DNA of 64,000 bases from the NCBI GenBank assembly GCA_005406025.1, contig BGZK01002036.1:1-64000 (forward strand), in the 5' to 3' direction. Of this stretch, positions 25,926 through 39,124 are shown in pieces. The translations under genes were made by a program, and so were the position numbers. A model generated the notes under the pieces. The model saw only the letters and a program-made list of their open reading frames with translations, ran no database searches and had not been told where the DNA came from. Positions within the stretch are counted from its first letter, which is position 1. The number at the start of each line of letters is the position of its first letter. Origin of the DNA: Eumeta japonica. Taxonomy: Eukaryota; Arthropoda; Insecta; Lepidoptera; Psychidae.

Positions 25926-28765
25926 TATAGACCACACGCGCTCACCTAGAATCCTATTTCTCTGTACGTACTAAGTTCCGCTCTACGTACTAAGCGAATA
26001 CCTTCACACGAAACATATATATTATTATAAGCAGACAGCGTAGCCCGCTTACTTGTTATTGTCGCTGTTTTCAAGAACCTACTTACCGTTGTCGCGATAA
26101 ATAGCTCGAAAGAAAAATAATTGTTTGCTGATACAGCAAATATATCTGATGGTATGTCAAGATCATGATGAACGCGAAGCAACAAAAGCTGACGATAGCT
26201 TTCAAAATGCGAAGTTCAAAAAGAAACGTATTAGCTTCCACAGAGACAATCCATTGCGATGCGATTCGAGCGGGAAATGTAAACAGAACGACCTCTTCGC
26301 GAGCAAACGTCAGAAAAACAATATTTTATGCAGAAGTATTTATATAATATCCCAACAATCACACAAAGGCCCAGATCTAGTCATTAGAAATGACCTGATA
26401 TCGCATATGTCCTGACCGATTTATTTCATTTTTTGATTGCACGCTATTAAGTGGATTCGTACAGTCATATACGTGAAAATCTTACACGTAAAAATGGTGA
26501 ACGCAAATCCTTCGTCGCGATAAGAAAATCCATAAATAACTTCCAAGGGACGGTTCTCTACAATTTCATATTTTATTATCTACCACGTGCAGGCATAACT
26601 GAAAATATATGGGCTAAAGTAGAATGTTAGTTCTAAGAATATTCAGAAGATGATGACTAGACCCTTCCTCTTTTTACATACTTTAACTTATATTTATTAA
26701 TATTAAATTTAATTTAATTAATTCGCGATTTAAGCTGAACATATATGTGCCTCATTCAATTTTTTAAATATTTTTTCGTAAAGTCTATTGTAAATAACTT
26801 ATTTATATCACTTGAATTGTTAAAATTATGCTATAATACAATTATTACAGTTATTTTCGTCCTGAGTCAGCATTTGATATTAAAGACGTGGAATGTAGTA
26901 ATAATTGGCATCTTTATAACAAAAATATTGTTCATGTCTAAAAATCTAATAGTATACGAATTCACTTGTTAATTCGGTTACTTATAAAATATTTACTAAA
27001 CTTTGTAACCATTTATGCTGCATTAAGGAAAAGAAAGGTAGTTACAGTAGCTTTGCACTCTATACAGATAATATTTCTATTTCGAATGATGCAATTTTTA
27101 GAAATATCACATGATTTATCGGTTAAAATATCTTTGACAGGAAATCTTTTATTTATTTTTTTTTTTATTTGAAGAATGGAATTAAAGGGAATAGATTTTA
27201 GGGCGATGGTTTTCTTATGATATTATCCCTCTCGCGTCAATATTGCACTGCTCGTCTTTTGTGAGGTAAGCTATAAAATAATATTTAGCTAGTATTAAGG
27301 CGCAATAATTTAATGGCAACCCCACAGTCTGTATGTATCGATTCTGGTATCATCGAATAATACACAACCTATTGTATCAGTAAGTAATATAATTACGGCC
27401 CCGATATGCGACTGAAACTATAATTTTTGGAACGTAGCATTGCATTGGAACAACAAGCAGAAATTTTTGGTGTGAACGAATGGAATGTTTTCTGGAGGAG
27501 GGAATGATCAACGAACATTCTACGGAGCATGTTGGAAGCGAACAGATGCATCACCGAATGGGGGTTGGAGCAGAAGTCACCAAGTTCTAGGCCTCGCTAT
27601 CCAGAGCTGCCAGATGGTCCTTCAACCGCATTACTGTCTCGAACGAGCCATAACCGCAATATGTTAGTGGCGCCGCCATTTTTGTTTGTTTTCCTACAGT
27701 GCTCTGGTCACAATTCGGAAGAAATATCTAATAATTCCATTATAACAACACTTGTCCGTACACTCCGAATAATGCGAAGTAATTTTTGACTCCGGAAAAG
27801 ATCGAGTTCAAGACCCGTCTCGCACATCTTTTAGCATCGTGTCTCGAAAATTGTCTTACATTCTCAAAAATTTAACATTTACGGAGCCAGAAGAAAATGT
27901 CATGATCTTAATTCAAAATTGAAAAATATGAAATGAATTATTTACTACATTTCTATAATTCTTCATTTATTTATTTATGAACGTGTAAAAAGTTCAGCAT
28001 GCTGAACGAACTTAACGAGAAAAGAAAAAGTACGCCATAATTCTTTAAGGTCAACGTTTTCAAAAAGCGAATAACTTGCCCTTTTAATGCTCTCTGCAGA
28101 ATCCCTTACGTCTGTTTTCTCTCCTCGTTCGCCCCCGCAAAGTTTTTTGCCAGCTTGCCCTTCTCTTTTCCCTTTTTCTCTTCCATTATTTTTTCCTTAT
28201 TCCTTTCGTATGTAAAGGCATAAGAGACATTTCGTAAGAGGCATTATCCTACATAATAAAATACTTAATTTATCAGAATAGACGTTTAAAATATAACATG
28301 TTGAAATTGTACCATAAGTACTGTATAAAATATGTATTTAACCAAAGATTGGAAAAGAAAACCTCTTCTGAAACTCACAGCATGATACGTGAAATGTCGA
28401 CATTCGAACAAAAAAGTATTATAAACATTATACACTTTGACACTTTTAACTCCCGTAAATTTCGCTACGTGGATTTTCCAAAAAAAAAATGTACAGTTTA
28501 GAGGCACGCCCTCGTTACAACTTCATATGATATGAATAAAAACATGAGAGGAGGTAAAAAGTACATAAGTCCAAAGTGTTCGCGACATTACATTGTAGCG
28601 AATGTAGCGAGTAAGTGTGGGAACGCGCTTGAACCGTGTGTTATCCTAGCCGTTTGGCGAAACTCCCAGGTCTACCCGTGAGTTAAAGAATGTTTTCGGC
28701 TTAGTTCAGCTTAGATGCTAACCTTCGCTGGAATTCTTAAAGGCGTTTTAATGTTATACGTATGT
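25926..28765. other. Non-coding stretch
   Basis: CTACGTACTAAG occurs twice near 25965-25995. A 96-codon frame at 26125-26415 and two overlapping frames at 27485-27789 lie in less AT-biased DNA but match nothing I recognise. Otherwise featureless. Confidence 0.4.

Positions 28766-28796
<31 letters not shown>
28766..28796 (+). repeat. (GA)n microsatellite
   Basis: Fifteen or so GA units with one C interruption. Confidence 0.9.
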
Positions 28797-28949
28797 ATAA
28801 AGGCGAAACGGAGACGTTAGAAAATTTATAAATGTAATTTTCCGAGGTTGTGAAAAGAAAAAATTAAGCTAAATATATCTATGTACGATCTGCGAAATGA
28901 AAGTTAACCTGAGCAGAGAACTCTATTTACAGGTAAAGTCATTGTTCTC

Positions 28950-29043
28950 ACATTTCTTTTCATATCAGATTAGTTTGTAATCTGATACGTAAAGAAATGT
29001 TAAAACAACTCAGTTATTCTGAAGAATAACAGATAACTGAGTT
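28950..29043. repeat. Two adjacent hairpins
   Basis: Hairpin 1 (28950-29000) has 23-nt arms with two mismatches around a 5-nt loop. Hairpin 2 (29007-29043) has perfect 11-bp arms (AACTCAGTTAT) and an internal alternative stem. Six bases separate them. Too short a loop for a typical animal pre-miRNA. Confidence 0.7.
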
Positions 29044-30150
29044 ATTGAAAATATCGCATTTCTTCATGTGATGTTAAAACAATGGAAACTAAAGACAATG
29101 AAATGTTGAAAATAAAAGAAATTTTAAGCTCTTAAAGACTATTTTTATCTATTTTTGGCACACGTTTTCTTCAGATATTTAAAATTAAATTTTGCTTTTA
29201 TTTTATATGGTTTGTATTGTTAAATACAAATCCTACTGTTCGCTACGTGGACGATATTAACGCCTTCTAGCGTTCGCAATTTTTCGGGATTCATCCAATA
29301 TTTGTAGGTTCATGAAATAATAAAATCGTCGATTTTAAAATTGTTTATTATTACATGTGTAAATAATTCTGTTTGTAAAACACAACTGTAAATAAACAGC
29401 AAGACTATTTTCTTGTTTCCTTTCATTTTTCATTATGAAAATAATTATGTATTGCTGCTGTTTTGAATATAGCTATGATGGTTCAATTATTCATACTTTG
29501 ATCTACGATAATTCCCGTTTAGTAGAACAATAATAATCCGCCTACATCTCTGTCAACTAAATTATCGACTAATGAGGATCCACAGTCAATCGGTTGTTAT
29601 TATTTCTTCAATTAGACACATCAACTTGAAAGGAATAAAATCTTCACGAATAACAAAGACGACGATGTTGTTGTAGACATCTTTTTGGAATCGTCAGCGG
29701 TGATTATATTAGCATGTTGAAAATGTGGAGTCGATGACTGTACTCGCTGACGGTCTGCACCCAATCGCTCGTGTTTGTATCTTAGACGTATGCGTTGCTG
29801 TGATATTTTTAACCAACATTATCAACAACCAACAATGAGTTGGTTTCGTTTATTGCTGAAACAAACAAATAATTATATAATCCTTGACGTCGTTAATAAA
29901 GATAGCGGGAAATTCTAAATCTGGCAAAGAAATCATTATTGACATATTAATTTTGCCAGTTTTGAGGCAGGGCGAATGATATTTACGGAAAAAATTTGAT
30001 AAAAAAGCTATGCGTAATATGAAAATAGGACATATAATATTTTAAATATTTTTGCAATTTTTTTTACTTTACGAAAACGAAACAACAAACTGTAAATTTA
30101 TATGTAATAACTGTGCCATTTCTTTTAAAACGTCCCGAACGTATTGTAAT
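29044..30150. other. AT-rich non-coding stretch
   Basis: Nothing recognised. Confidence 0.5.
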
Positions 30151-30152
30151 TA

Positions 30153-30155
30153 TAC

Positions 30156-30218
<63 letters not shown>
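30153..30218 (+). repeat. (TA)n microsatellite, about 65 bp
   Basis: The longest dinucleotide run in the window, self-complementary and able to form a cruciform. Confidence 0.95.
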
Positions 30219-30223
<5 letters not shown>

Positions 30224-30894
30224 CTACAGTCTGGAATCGATCATGTATCTTTCCGCAAATATTCATAATCTCCTCCTTTTTAGGACAACTTTGCTAAAGA
30301 AACAATAACTAAAATATATCATTGAAAGTATGCTTATATATATATATATAAATAATGCAGAGAAAACCCTACGAATTGTTCGACCAGATGGCGCCAACGC
30401 GCCGCTTCCGAACACGTAACGAACGACTTATGCGATGTATTATTTTTAAAGAAGTTATCTAATCACTTACCTACATATAACACTTGATGTTAACAATGAT
30501 CTCGCCGGCGGTATTATTATAGTCTCCGATTTTCCACATCTAGGCTAATTATCACGTCAACGATACACACGCACACAATATGACCCGTAGACTCGTAAGA
30601 TTTTGATTGTCAGAGTAAGTTTCACTATAAAGTTTTAGGGCCCGAATATGTTTCCTCTACAAACTCTCCAACAATAAATCATGATTGCATATTTGATAGC
30701 AGTAAAAGGCACTGTTCTTAAACACTTCAATATTAGTCATATACAATCTTAATTTCCAAAACGTCAATATCGTAAACGTAACACTTTATAATAAAATACT
30801 TAAATCCCTAAAACCGCGCGTTCAGTTGTTAACCGAGCGCGGACGGGCGTCCACGAAGCGGACTTGCTATACACTACTGCTCTTCATCTTTTGT

Positions 30895-30965
30895 ATTGTG
30901 CGATGTCAATCTCAATTCCTGTCTCGTTTTTGAGTCCGATCCCAGTCACACTTTTGATTCTGATC
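30895..30965 (+). repeat. Hexamer-phased repeat fragment
   Basis: CGATGTCAATCTCAATTCC, then GTCTCG, GATCCC, AGTCAC steps as in the full copies. Confidence 0.45.
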
Positions 30966-33189
30966 GCTAACCCGCACACGTTTGCGTTGTATTAAAATTT
31001 AGATTGATGCGATTTGGTAAACAAAATGTTTGTCAATCCTTCCAATGCCAATTAAATGGCGGAGGTCCAAGGAAATTACAATTTGTGTTTGTATTTATTT
31101 TTCAATGAGAGATCTATAAAAAAATAAAAAATAATATTTTCTTAAAAAAAAATGGAACTCGACAACTGCGACGGTATTAAAACTATCCAACATCTCAAGT
31201 TGCACCAAATTACATACAATGTGCTAAATTTGATTGACGTGCATTAAGGGATCACCATCGTGACACGGGAATTCTAAATACTTAAATAGAACTTGATGTG
31301 AATTTCATTGTATTGACTAGAGCTATACAGGTATTGGAATCACAATTGAGATCAAAATCAGTACTTTAAATATCTGCGTAAATATAATTACATGTAGCTG
31401 GCTATCCCAACCGTACCAAATCAAAATTGTGTAATCTGTCGGCGGACAAGTCAAATAAAAAATTAGCACATTATTTCGTCATTCAAAAATCTTTTTATTC
31501 GTTAAAAAAAAAACATTTAATATGTGTGAAAATCATATACCACGCAATGAACTTTGATGTATAAATATTACAGAAAACTTATAAACATAAATGTTACTAA
31601 CGTGTAATTTTCCCCACATTTTGATTATTAATTATTACGTGTTTATATATTCAGAACGCCTAAATTTAATATTGGACAACTTATGGTGCATTATCCATAA
31701 AATTCATGTTTCGAATCACCCCATACATTTATAAAAGCGATGGGGTTCTGTTATTGCGTTGCCTTTCAATCAAAAGTTACCTGGTCCGATATATGATCAA
31801 GGGTAAATTCACCAAGTCTTTATTTTTAAGTTATAAAAATTAAATAACCACTCTCGCCGCGCTCTAGAGAACACTAAGCCACCGGTTATGTATTAGCAAA
31901 CCCCGACCCGCAAATCAGCGATTGTGGACGGTTTAAGCGAAATAAAAAAAAATGTGGGGGAGATATCATACTTTAGCGGTGGCTGGTTAAAAGGTGTCAC
32001 CACAACAACACATCCATATACATCAAACATTTTTTTCAACCGCTCTATAATAACATTATAACAATAAACCCAAACGAAACGTTCTTGTCAATTTATTAAG
32101 ACAATGTCTTCGCCATCGGTCGCGGTTAAGTTTACAAGACTACCAAATCATAAAGCTATACAATTACGTCGTCAAAGAAGCTAGTGTCGAGGACTACGAA
32201 AATAACCTATCGCTAGTGTTTTGATAAACAGCGTCGCAGTGTTAAATATTCGCGCTGCACGCTCAAGATTAGCTTCAGAATTACGCCCTATTGTTTACGA
32301 AACCATACGATCGTAAACATGGAATGCCTATAAAAGTCATTTATAGCTGCTTTTATGATCTCCCACGTCATAAGCAATATAAACAGCTCGGAAAAGCGTG
32401 AAAACTAAAAGAGTGTTCTTATAATCGGCTAAATCCGCGTAGATTATATGGAGTTTAATTTTGTTGAGGTGAAAAACGTGTTCGTTCTTTGAGGCCTTGT
32501 GTTGAAATGGGCTTGAGTGGAAGTCGTTAACTCGTCTTCGAAAAATTCTACGATAACATAACAAATGCAGGAAACGACCTTAAACAGTTTAGAACACCAA
32601 TCAAAGACTTTCAAAGCGATTCTAACATTAAGACGAAATTCTACTTATTGCAATTTTTAACTAACCGTTGAGAAAATTGAATTTTGTGAACGGTCCGGCA
32701 TACTGTTATCAGTCATATTTTAGAAATTGGTTGGCATTAAAGATGTCGACGTTTTCAAGTCATCTACACGAAACTGTTCTGATCATTTTCAGGGTCACCT
32801 GTCTCTCTCTCTTTCTAACTCTATCTCTGTGCGTGAGTGCGTGCATGCTTGCCCGCGTGTATGCATTGAGTTAGAAGACCCCAAGTATACCCTCGAGAAC
32901 AATTAATTGTTTGTTCTCTAAAAGATTTAAAATATAAGTAATAATATTTTTGAGCACAGAAAAGTCAGAAACAACAGCCAATTTTAAAGGTGACGTTCAA
33001 GGGCAATCGTTTTCCAGAAGTTTTTTTTTTATTGGAACCTCTAAACTTTACTAAATTTACGGATTAGTTTTTATTAATCAAGTATATCAGAGCACAGTGA
33101 GACGGAAAATATGAAATTACTCTTAACTATTTATAACAAATTTGCTTAGACACCCATATGTAATTTTTGGACCTTCCGTCCGTCCATAT
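30966..33189. other. Non-coding stretch
   Basis: No gene recognised. 31850-32330 is somewhat CpG-richer and contains an 8-bp-arm hairpin (TGTTTACG / CGTAAACA at about 32290). Tracts of CTCTCTCTC and GTGAGTGCGTGCATG-type sequence occur near 32800-32870. Confidence 0.4.
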
Positions 33190-33465
33190 ACGACTGCCTG
33201 CTTGGCGCAGTGGTAGTGACCCTATCTGCTGCGCTGGGGTCGTGGGTTCGATTCCCGCACGAGACAAACATTTATTTATTTGATTAAAAATTAATGTTTG
33301 TCTTGATTCTGGGTGTTTCTATGCATTATACGTATATATTTACAAAAAAAGTATGTATGTAGTATATCAACTGTCTGGTAACCCATAGTACAAGCCTCGT
33401 TGCTTAGTTTGGGACCAGACGGTGCTGTGTATACATGTCTGAAGATATTATTATTGTTCGAAGAT
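33190..33465 (+). mobile_element. tRNA-derived SINE, Metulj-like
   Basis: The head carries RNA polymerase III internal promoter boxes: A box TGGCGCAGTGGT (33204-33215) and B box GGTTCGATTCC (33245-33255). The body has GATTCTGGGTGTTTC and AACCCATAGTACAAGCC, followed by TTTGGGACCAGACGGTGC, the order I recall for nymphalid Metulj SINEs. The tail repeats GAAGATATTAT. It needs a LINE's enzymes to move. It is not a tRNA gene because no cloverleaf 3' half follows. Family name is from memory; the SINE call itself is firm. Confidence 0.75.
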
Positions 33466-33984
33466 ATTATATATTTAATATAATCTGTTATTTCGTAAAA
33501 AGCATGAGCTTTTGTGTAATACTTGTAGCTCCCAGAATAATAATCACATAAAATTATGTCATTGATGGATATAGAGATGTACTAAGGTATTATAAAAGGC
33601 GCTAATCACCACCTTGTACCTTCTTAATGACATAAGAAACAGGCCGTTGGAATGATTTACAACTTTACTAAGAAGTCGAGTTTCTCTCAGAATTAAGCTT
33701 AAGGAAATTGTAATATTTACGCCGAAACTTCAGTTTATGTACGAAAATCTAATAATCAAAATAAAAAATAAGAAAAGACTATAAATTTAATTAATGTAGT
33801 ATATAATAAAACTATAATAATAAGTGCTTACATGTCACACGTCTGCACATATTTATGAGTTTACTTAAAGGGCAATTTTGAATAAGGTCGCTGTGGATAT
33901 ATAAGATATACCCTAATCAATATAAATTTAAGTATTATTGAACAAAAAATAAAATATAAGCTACGTCTATGACATGATATGACG

Positions 33985-34275
33985 GTCTAAGTGACAAACT
34001 TGGCTACAGCATAAAATATACCGGCTGAACTGGTGAAATACCACTCTCAGCGATAGCACTTTCCGCTGTTGCTTTTCGTCCAGTGGGTGAGAATTCCGAA
34101 GATCAACTCTCCTTTCCCCCCTCTTTCCAGCCCGATCCCTATTCATTAAATATCCTATTCCCTTCCAAAAGGTCAGCAACGCACTGGTGACTCCTCTGGG
34201 GTTGCCAGTGTCCTTGGCGACGTTGGCCGTCTATTCTCTGAGAGCTCGCCAGCTCGTTTGCCCTCGAATATTATA
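33985..34275 (+). mobile_element. LINE 3' untranslated-region remnant (family X)
   Basis: Starts with family X words (AACTTGGCTACAGC, GGTGAAATACCACTCTCAG) and runs through a pyrimidine-rich part into CAACGCACTGGTGACTCC, GGGGTTGCCAGTGTCC and CAGCTCGTTTGCCC. This order resembles the 3' end of lepidopteran LINEs (RTE/CR1-like; recalled). No reverse transcriptase frame precedes it, as expected for 5'-truncated insertions. Confidence 0.55.
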
Positions 34276-34775
34276 TAAAAATATATAACTTACAATTCTA
34301 AAGTTAAAACAAAACGGCCATCAGACGGACGAAATCCTTGAAATATGTTACCGTAAAGACGAAACTTTTGTTAAATCCTCGAGCTTTATGGTCCTCCGTT
34401 TACCTATTTCCATAGATTTGCTGTCTTCGAGACTGGCGAATTAAAATATTTTGGATTAGAGCGGAGTTGACTGCCCTCTCAATAGTCTAGGAGTCAATGT
34501 CTTAAAAAGTTTTCGTCTCAACCTTTGCTGAAGGTCGTGTAACAATTAGTGACATTCGTTATTTTTTTTTTCTCGCTCACATTGTCCGACAGAAGGCACC
34601 GTTTATCGTCCCTTAAAGTTTATGTGTAAAATTAGGATTTGCACTTTCATTAAACTAGACACAAATGGTGGTTAATAATTACATATTAATAGTTTTAATT
34701 CAGTGCTTTGTCCATGAGAACGTAATATATTTTTCTTTACGTTTTCTGTTCCATTGCATCCTCCGAACTCGTTTT

Positions 34776-35405
34776 AGGGTACCGTATCTCTAAAGTTAAA
34801 AAGAACACTTGTATTATCACTTCGTTTTCCGTCTGTCCGTTTGTCCGTGTGTCTGTCAAGACTTTTTTCACAGATGCGTGAGGGATCTAATTGAAATTAA
34901 CATAATACTCATATGTGTGATTCCCTGATTCTGTCAAATAATCTAGTTAACGTAATCAAAAAATACAGCCAAAATACGTCGATTTATGTCTTATATTTTA
35001 AAATTCGCAAGTAAACCAAAATCTATAGACTACTTTCCATTTACTAGAATCATGAAATTTCGCAAGACGAAAGGTTTCATAATACAAGTAAAGAAAGAAA
35101 TCTCATAATAGGTAATTTTGAGTTATATCATATGAAAAAAATTTTCCATAATTACAAACACGTAGTACTTGTAATAGGAGTATTAACAATGATGTTGTCT
35201 AATATATGAGAGAATATTTTTTAACTTCGTGCTATGAAAACACAGACTTTTCAAAATTTCGATAATTTCTAGGGAAATCGAAAAACTAAAAAAAAACAAA
35301 TATTTCTAGGACCAATCCCTTTCCAGTCGAAAAACACAAAAATTATCAAAACTCATGATGGATGATACATCTAAATATATAATTAAGTTTGTACGGAACC
35401 CTCAG
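34776..35405 (+). mobile_element. Non-autonomous element with AGGGTNCCGTA terminal inverted repeats
   Basis: Begins AGGGTACCGTA and ends TACGGAACCCT, an 11-bp inverted pair with one mismatch. Inside are a TCTGTCCG..TGTCCGTGTGTCTGTC tract and ACTAGAATCATGAAATTTCG, hallmarks of an abundant lepidopteran repeat (recalled). No coding capacity. A shorter relative lies at 46427-46538. Confidence 0.65.
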
Positions 35406-35409
35406 GGTG

Positions 35410-35545
35410 TAGGATGCAAATCCTATTCTTCTTTTAATTCTGATACCAATCCCACTGCTGATGCTAGAACCGGTTCGAGTTTTAGTCCCGCCCTCAACTT
35501 CGATTATTGTCAATATTGGCCTCAGTTCTAAATTCCGGTCCCATT
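35410..35545 (+). repeat. Hexamer-phased repeat fragment
   Basis: ATTCTGATACCAATCCC, AGTCCCGCC and TTCCGGTCCC steps directly follow the preceding element. Confidence 0.45.
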
Positions 35546-37660
35546 GATTAGTCAATCAGTTGGCTTTCGTACATATCAATGCATCTCGGTCCCTAATTCA
35601 GTTTTAAAAACACTCCAATAAATAACTTTTGTTGAATAGTCAAGTGGTTTAATTTAAAACAAAAACAAAGCAAATGTATTCTTCCTTCATAAAAAAAATC
35701 TATGTTTTAACTGCAATTACCCTGTACGCCAAATTTAATATTAACTTGTTAAGTAGTTCTTGAGAGAGAAAAAATGAAATGTTCATATTAATGTACAAAT
35801 TTTTTAGACAAATGCAAAAGTTCTCTATGTAAAATTTATTTGTTCAGTAGTTTATGAGAGAAAGAAAAACAACAGTTTCTGTTCTTTATATACAGCTGCT
35901 GTCACAGTATACATAATTTCAGGTTTATGGTCACAGTAATTTTCGATTGCAAAAACCAAACACTAAAAAACAAATTATTACAGCTCGAATTCTTAGCCTA
36001 TATTTCTCTCAGAGGTATTGTATTTCACGTTCGAAGACTGAGGTCGTGTTTGTGTGAAACTTAGACCTTAGCAAAAAATCCTTTTTTGGTTCAACACATA
36101 GTTTATTTTTGTTTTAAACGAGGCCAGAGGTGCAAACACCGTGTGCAAAATTTGATTTTAATTTATTAAGCAGCATTTGCATGAAATGACAAATATTTAC
36201 ATGATTTCTCAGCATAAAATTGTTCTGTCAAGTAAAGTGTTTTTGTTTTCGTCTAGCCGTTGTTTACTTGAGAGTGATTTGAAACACAGAATTGATATTA
36301 CATTCAAAACTTTTCCCCTTCAACCTTGAATATCTTGGACAATGAGTGAGGGAAAAACAAAACATAACAGATATTAATGCAAGAATTTATTACGTTTGTG
36401 AAGACGCCATCGCTCAGACACGGTAAATAAAATTAATAAATACAATAACAGGGCAATAATTATATACAACATTTAGCCACCTGCACGTAAAACAAAACAT
36501 TATCTCAGGGCCAGAGGGACGTATGAATAGGCAGAATCTAACAGCGGAGGACAAAAGGTTTTTTTTCCACTTCACCATATTTGAAGGCAGACCTCAATAA
36601 AAAATGGACTCTTAATCACCATTTTTTTTTTGTATTTCGTAAGTATAGTGTTTTCTAAAGTTTGAAAATTGGCTCGAAACCATAAATTCAAGTTTATGTA
36701 CTCTAGCTTTAGTTAAAATTTCGTCTCTACTCGTCTGGAAAGGCGGTTTTAACATTTGACCAAAATCTGTCTGTCTTGTGTTAGAGTTAAGATCAAGATT
36801 ATTTTAGGCATGAAAGCAGAACTCATAACATAATATTTTATTTATCCTTCGCTTGATTAAATATTTTTACACCTCTTTTATTACAATTACATACATCGAC
36901 CGTTGAACCATCAAATCTAGTTGGTCCTGGATATTATTTCAAATAATTTGGCATTTTTTCGTGCGTTCCATTTGGTCTAAATCAGATTTTCTAGGATGAC
37001 CTTCTAAAACCCTTTCATTGCATTCGTACCCCTCGTTTCTTTTCGTAAATTCACTTTCGTCCATTCTTTCCGACTTATCACGTCGAAACTAACTCAAAAT
37101 ACTTTTAGTCGTTGTATTTACTATTTTTTTCGAACGACATGGCTCTCTGACGTCAATATACACATTCAAATTTGTTGATTATACGTTTTTTTTACTTAAT
37201 TTGTCAATAAATTCTCATATTGATATCTCGAAATTTATGCAAATACTATTACATGAAGAAACTAATCGTATGTGGTCATGAACATAATAAATTTAGTAGA
37301 GACATCACCTACAATTAAACAATAACATACGCTGAAATTCAGCGGTGGTAGACTTGCGTCTGATTTTTATGCCTCCATTGATGTTAAGATCATTGGTACA
37401 GATAACCATGAGATTATCAACAAATCATCTATCTATGATATGTTTATTAAAGTGTATGGCATAACAGATTTATCGACGATATCATTTTGTGTTTTCGGGC
37501 ATTTAGAGCCTATTGAACGGAACCCATAACCCGAAGTTTCAGTTCCGCTTGTCTGGTTTTACATTTCTAAAATTGTCCTCTTAATATCAGATTGTACATT
37601 AGAAAATTGTAATTTTAATGAATTATAAATGTCGAATAATCTCCCAGGCCTGGTACTCTC
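35546..37660. other. AT-rich non-coding stretch
   Basis: No gene recognised. GAACGGAACCC near 37515 may be a scrap of the AGGGTNCCGTA family. Confidence 0.4.
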
Positions 37661-37668
37661 TAAAACTG

Positions 37669-37945
37669 AATTAGTGGAAAACCACTAATTAATAGTCAAT
37701 AGCTACTATTTTAAGATGTCCAAAGTATACGACCAGCAATAAGTGGTTATCCACTCTTTCAATTAGTAGAAATGATTACAAATTAAAATTGTAAATTTTC
37801 TACTAATTAAAAAAGTATAATTCTACTATTATAAAAGTTATTATTTTACTAATTGTCAAGTGAACTTAAAAAAAAAGTGGTTTTTTAAGGAATAAAAAAT
37901 TGAAAATTCTACTAGTCAAAAAAGTTAATTCTTGACTAATGGAAA
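37669..37945. repeat. Cluster of related hairpins
   Basis: AATTAGTGG-AAAA-CCACTAATT (37669-37690); AGTGG-TTAT-CCACT (37742-37755); AATTAGTAGAAA...TTTCTACTAATT with an inner stem (37761-37808); TAGTCAA...TTGACTA (about 37915-37940). The arms are variants of one word, ATTAGTGG / CTACTAATT, so the cluster arose by duplication of one palindrome. It begins about 105 bp past the poly(A) signal of the gene at 38087. Confidence 0.7.
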
Positions 37946-38049
37946 ATTCACAAAAAATATAAGGACAAAATGGATTTTCATTGATTTGAAAACTTTATTT
38001 ATTTCTTCTTAATATAAATTTTATATTAACATATAAACTTTATATTGAC

Positions 38050-38055
38050 TTTATT
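38050..38055 (-). promoter_or_regulatory. Poly(A) signal AATAAA
   Basis: Canonical AATAAA on the minus strand about 32 nt after the stop codon of the spliced gene above it, where a 3' end is expected. Confidence 0.6.
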
Positions 38056-38086
38056 AACATGCATAGCAAAATAGAAATTGTTTTGG

Positions 38087-39124
38087 TTACTCGGACTCCA
38101 AGTCCTCATCGCTTGAAAGATCAGTAGTATCGACGTTACTAATGTTCACATGAACCGAAGAAACAAGGTTGAATGGTTTAACATTCATGTCGTAGATATA
38201 GACATCCATAAAATTATAAAAATTTCGGAGCGAATCAGGATAGTCAAGATTGAAAACATAAAAAATCTTGTACAGCAGATCAAAACTAGTGACACTATTT
38301 CCTTTGTCAGGTACATTTAAAAAACCAGTCATCTCCATTAATAAATGTATTTTGACTAGATGATTGACTAGCAGGTGCAACCAAGTAGGGCTGAATACTG
38401 GTGCTACTTTTAGCAAGAAAATCTTGCACAAATTGCTCCAAATTAGTACCCTCCTAGAAACGGAATAGAAAAATATTAATACTTCAATTTTTTCCAATTT
38501 GATATTGACTTATAACGTTAGAAAATAATACATACAGGTACAAGTCTTAGTAGATACTTATTAGGAAAATGAACGTGTAAGGGCTCATTTGTTTCTGTTT
38601 CTTCAGTAGCCGCCCTTTTCTTTCCTTTTCTGTGATTTTCTTTTTCCTTTGCCTTTCCTTTTCCTTTACCCTTACGGGTTTTTACTGAATTAGTAACTGG
38701 CAGCAACTCGACAAGCAGAAGAAGCGCTCGAAAATTATCTATATAGTAATATGATGAAGTATTATTAAAATAAAAAAAAATTACAATTGTTTTCTTATAA
38801 ATAATAATAAAAACTAACTAAGTATAGATTGTGATTTCTTCAATTAGTATAAGTATTATAAGCCATCTTTATTAGTTTTTGCATAAAAAAAATAAAACGT
38901 GAATAAAATATAATAGTAATCTGTATTACATAACTTTGAACTGCATTGTATAAAAAAAAAAGTAAAAAACAATTCTTACCATTTTTAATATTTTGAGACT
39001 CAAAGAATAATGCTGGTCGATAGTTCTTAGCGTAAGTCAAAATTTTTTTCGAATACATTGTAGGAAATTTTGATAGTAAATTATCAGAAGAGTCAGAAAA
39101 TAATGATTTAAATTCTAAATCAAT
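38087..39124 (-). CDS. Last three exons of an uncharacterised spliced gene, one apparent frameshift
   Basis: Exons at 39124-38980, 38738-38536 and 38453-38087 join in frame. The 48-codon first exon ends in phase 1, the next restores phase, and the third starts in phase 0. Acceptors TTTTCAG, CTATATAG and GTTTCTAG and donors GTAAG and GTATG fit consensus. Encoded landmarks: SKFPTMYSKKIL, ALFFESQNIKN, FRALLLLVELLPVTN, a Lys/Arg/Glu-rich basic stretch (nuclear-localisation-like), LVPEGTNLEQFVQ, FDLLYKIFYVFNLDYPDSL and an acidic end LSSDEDLESE. The layout resembles a family of uncharacterised animal proteins sometimes linked to transposons (recalled, not checked). Exon 3 has one extra base within 38300-38330, in a T-rich run, giving a premature stop unless it is an assembly error. 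The 5' exons are uncertain. It is either a real gene with a sequence error or a young pseudogene. Confidence 0.65.

Noticed and set aside
33190..33270. A tRNA gene
   Set aside because: Pol III boxes are present, but the sequence continues into a SINE body and does not close a cloverleaf.
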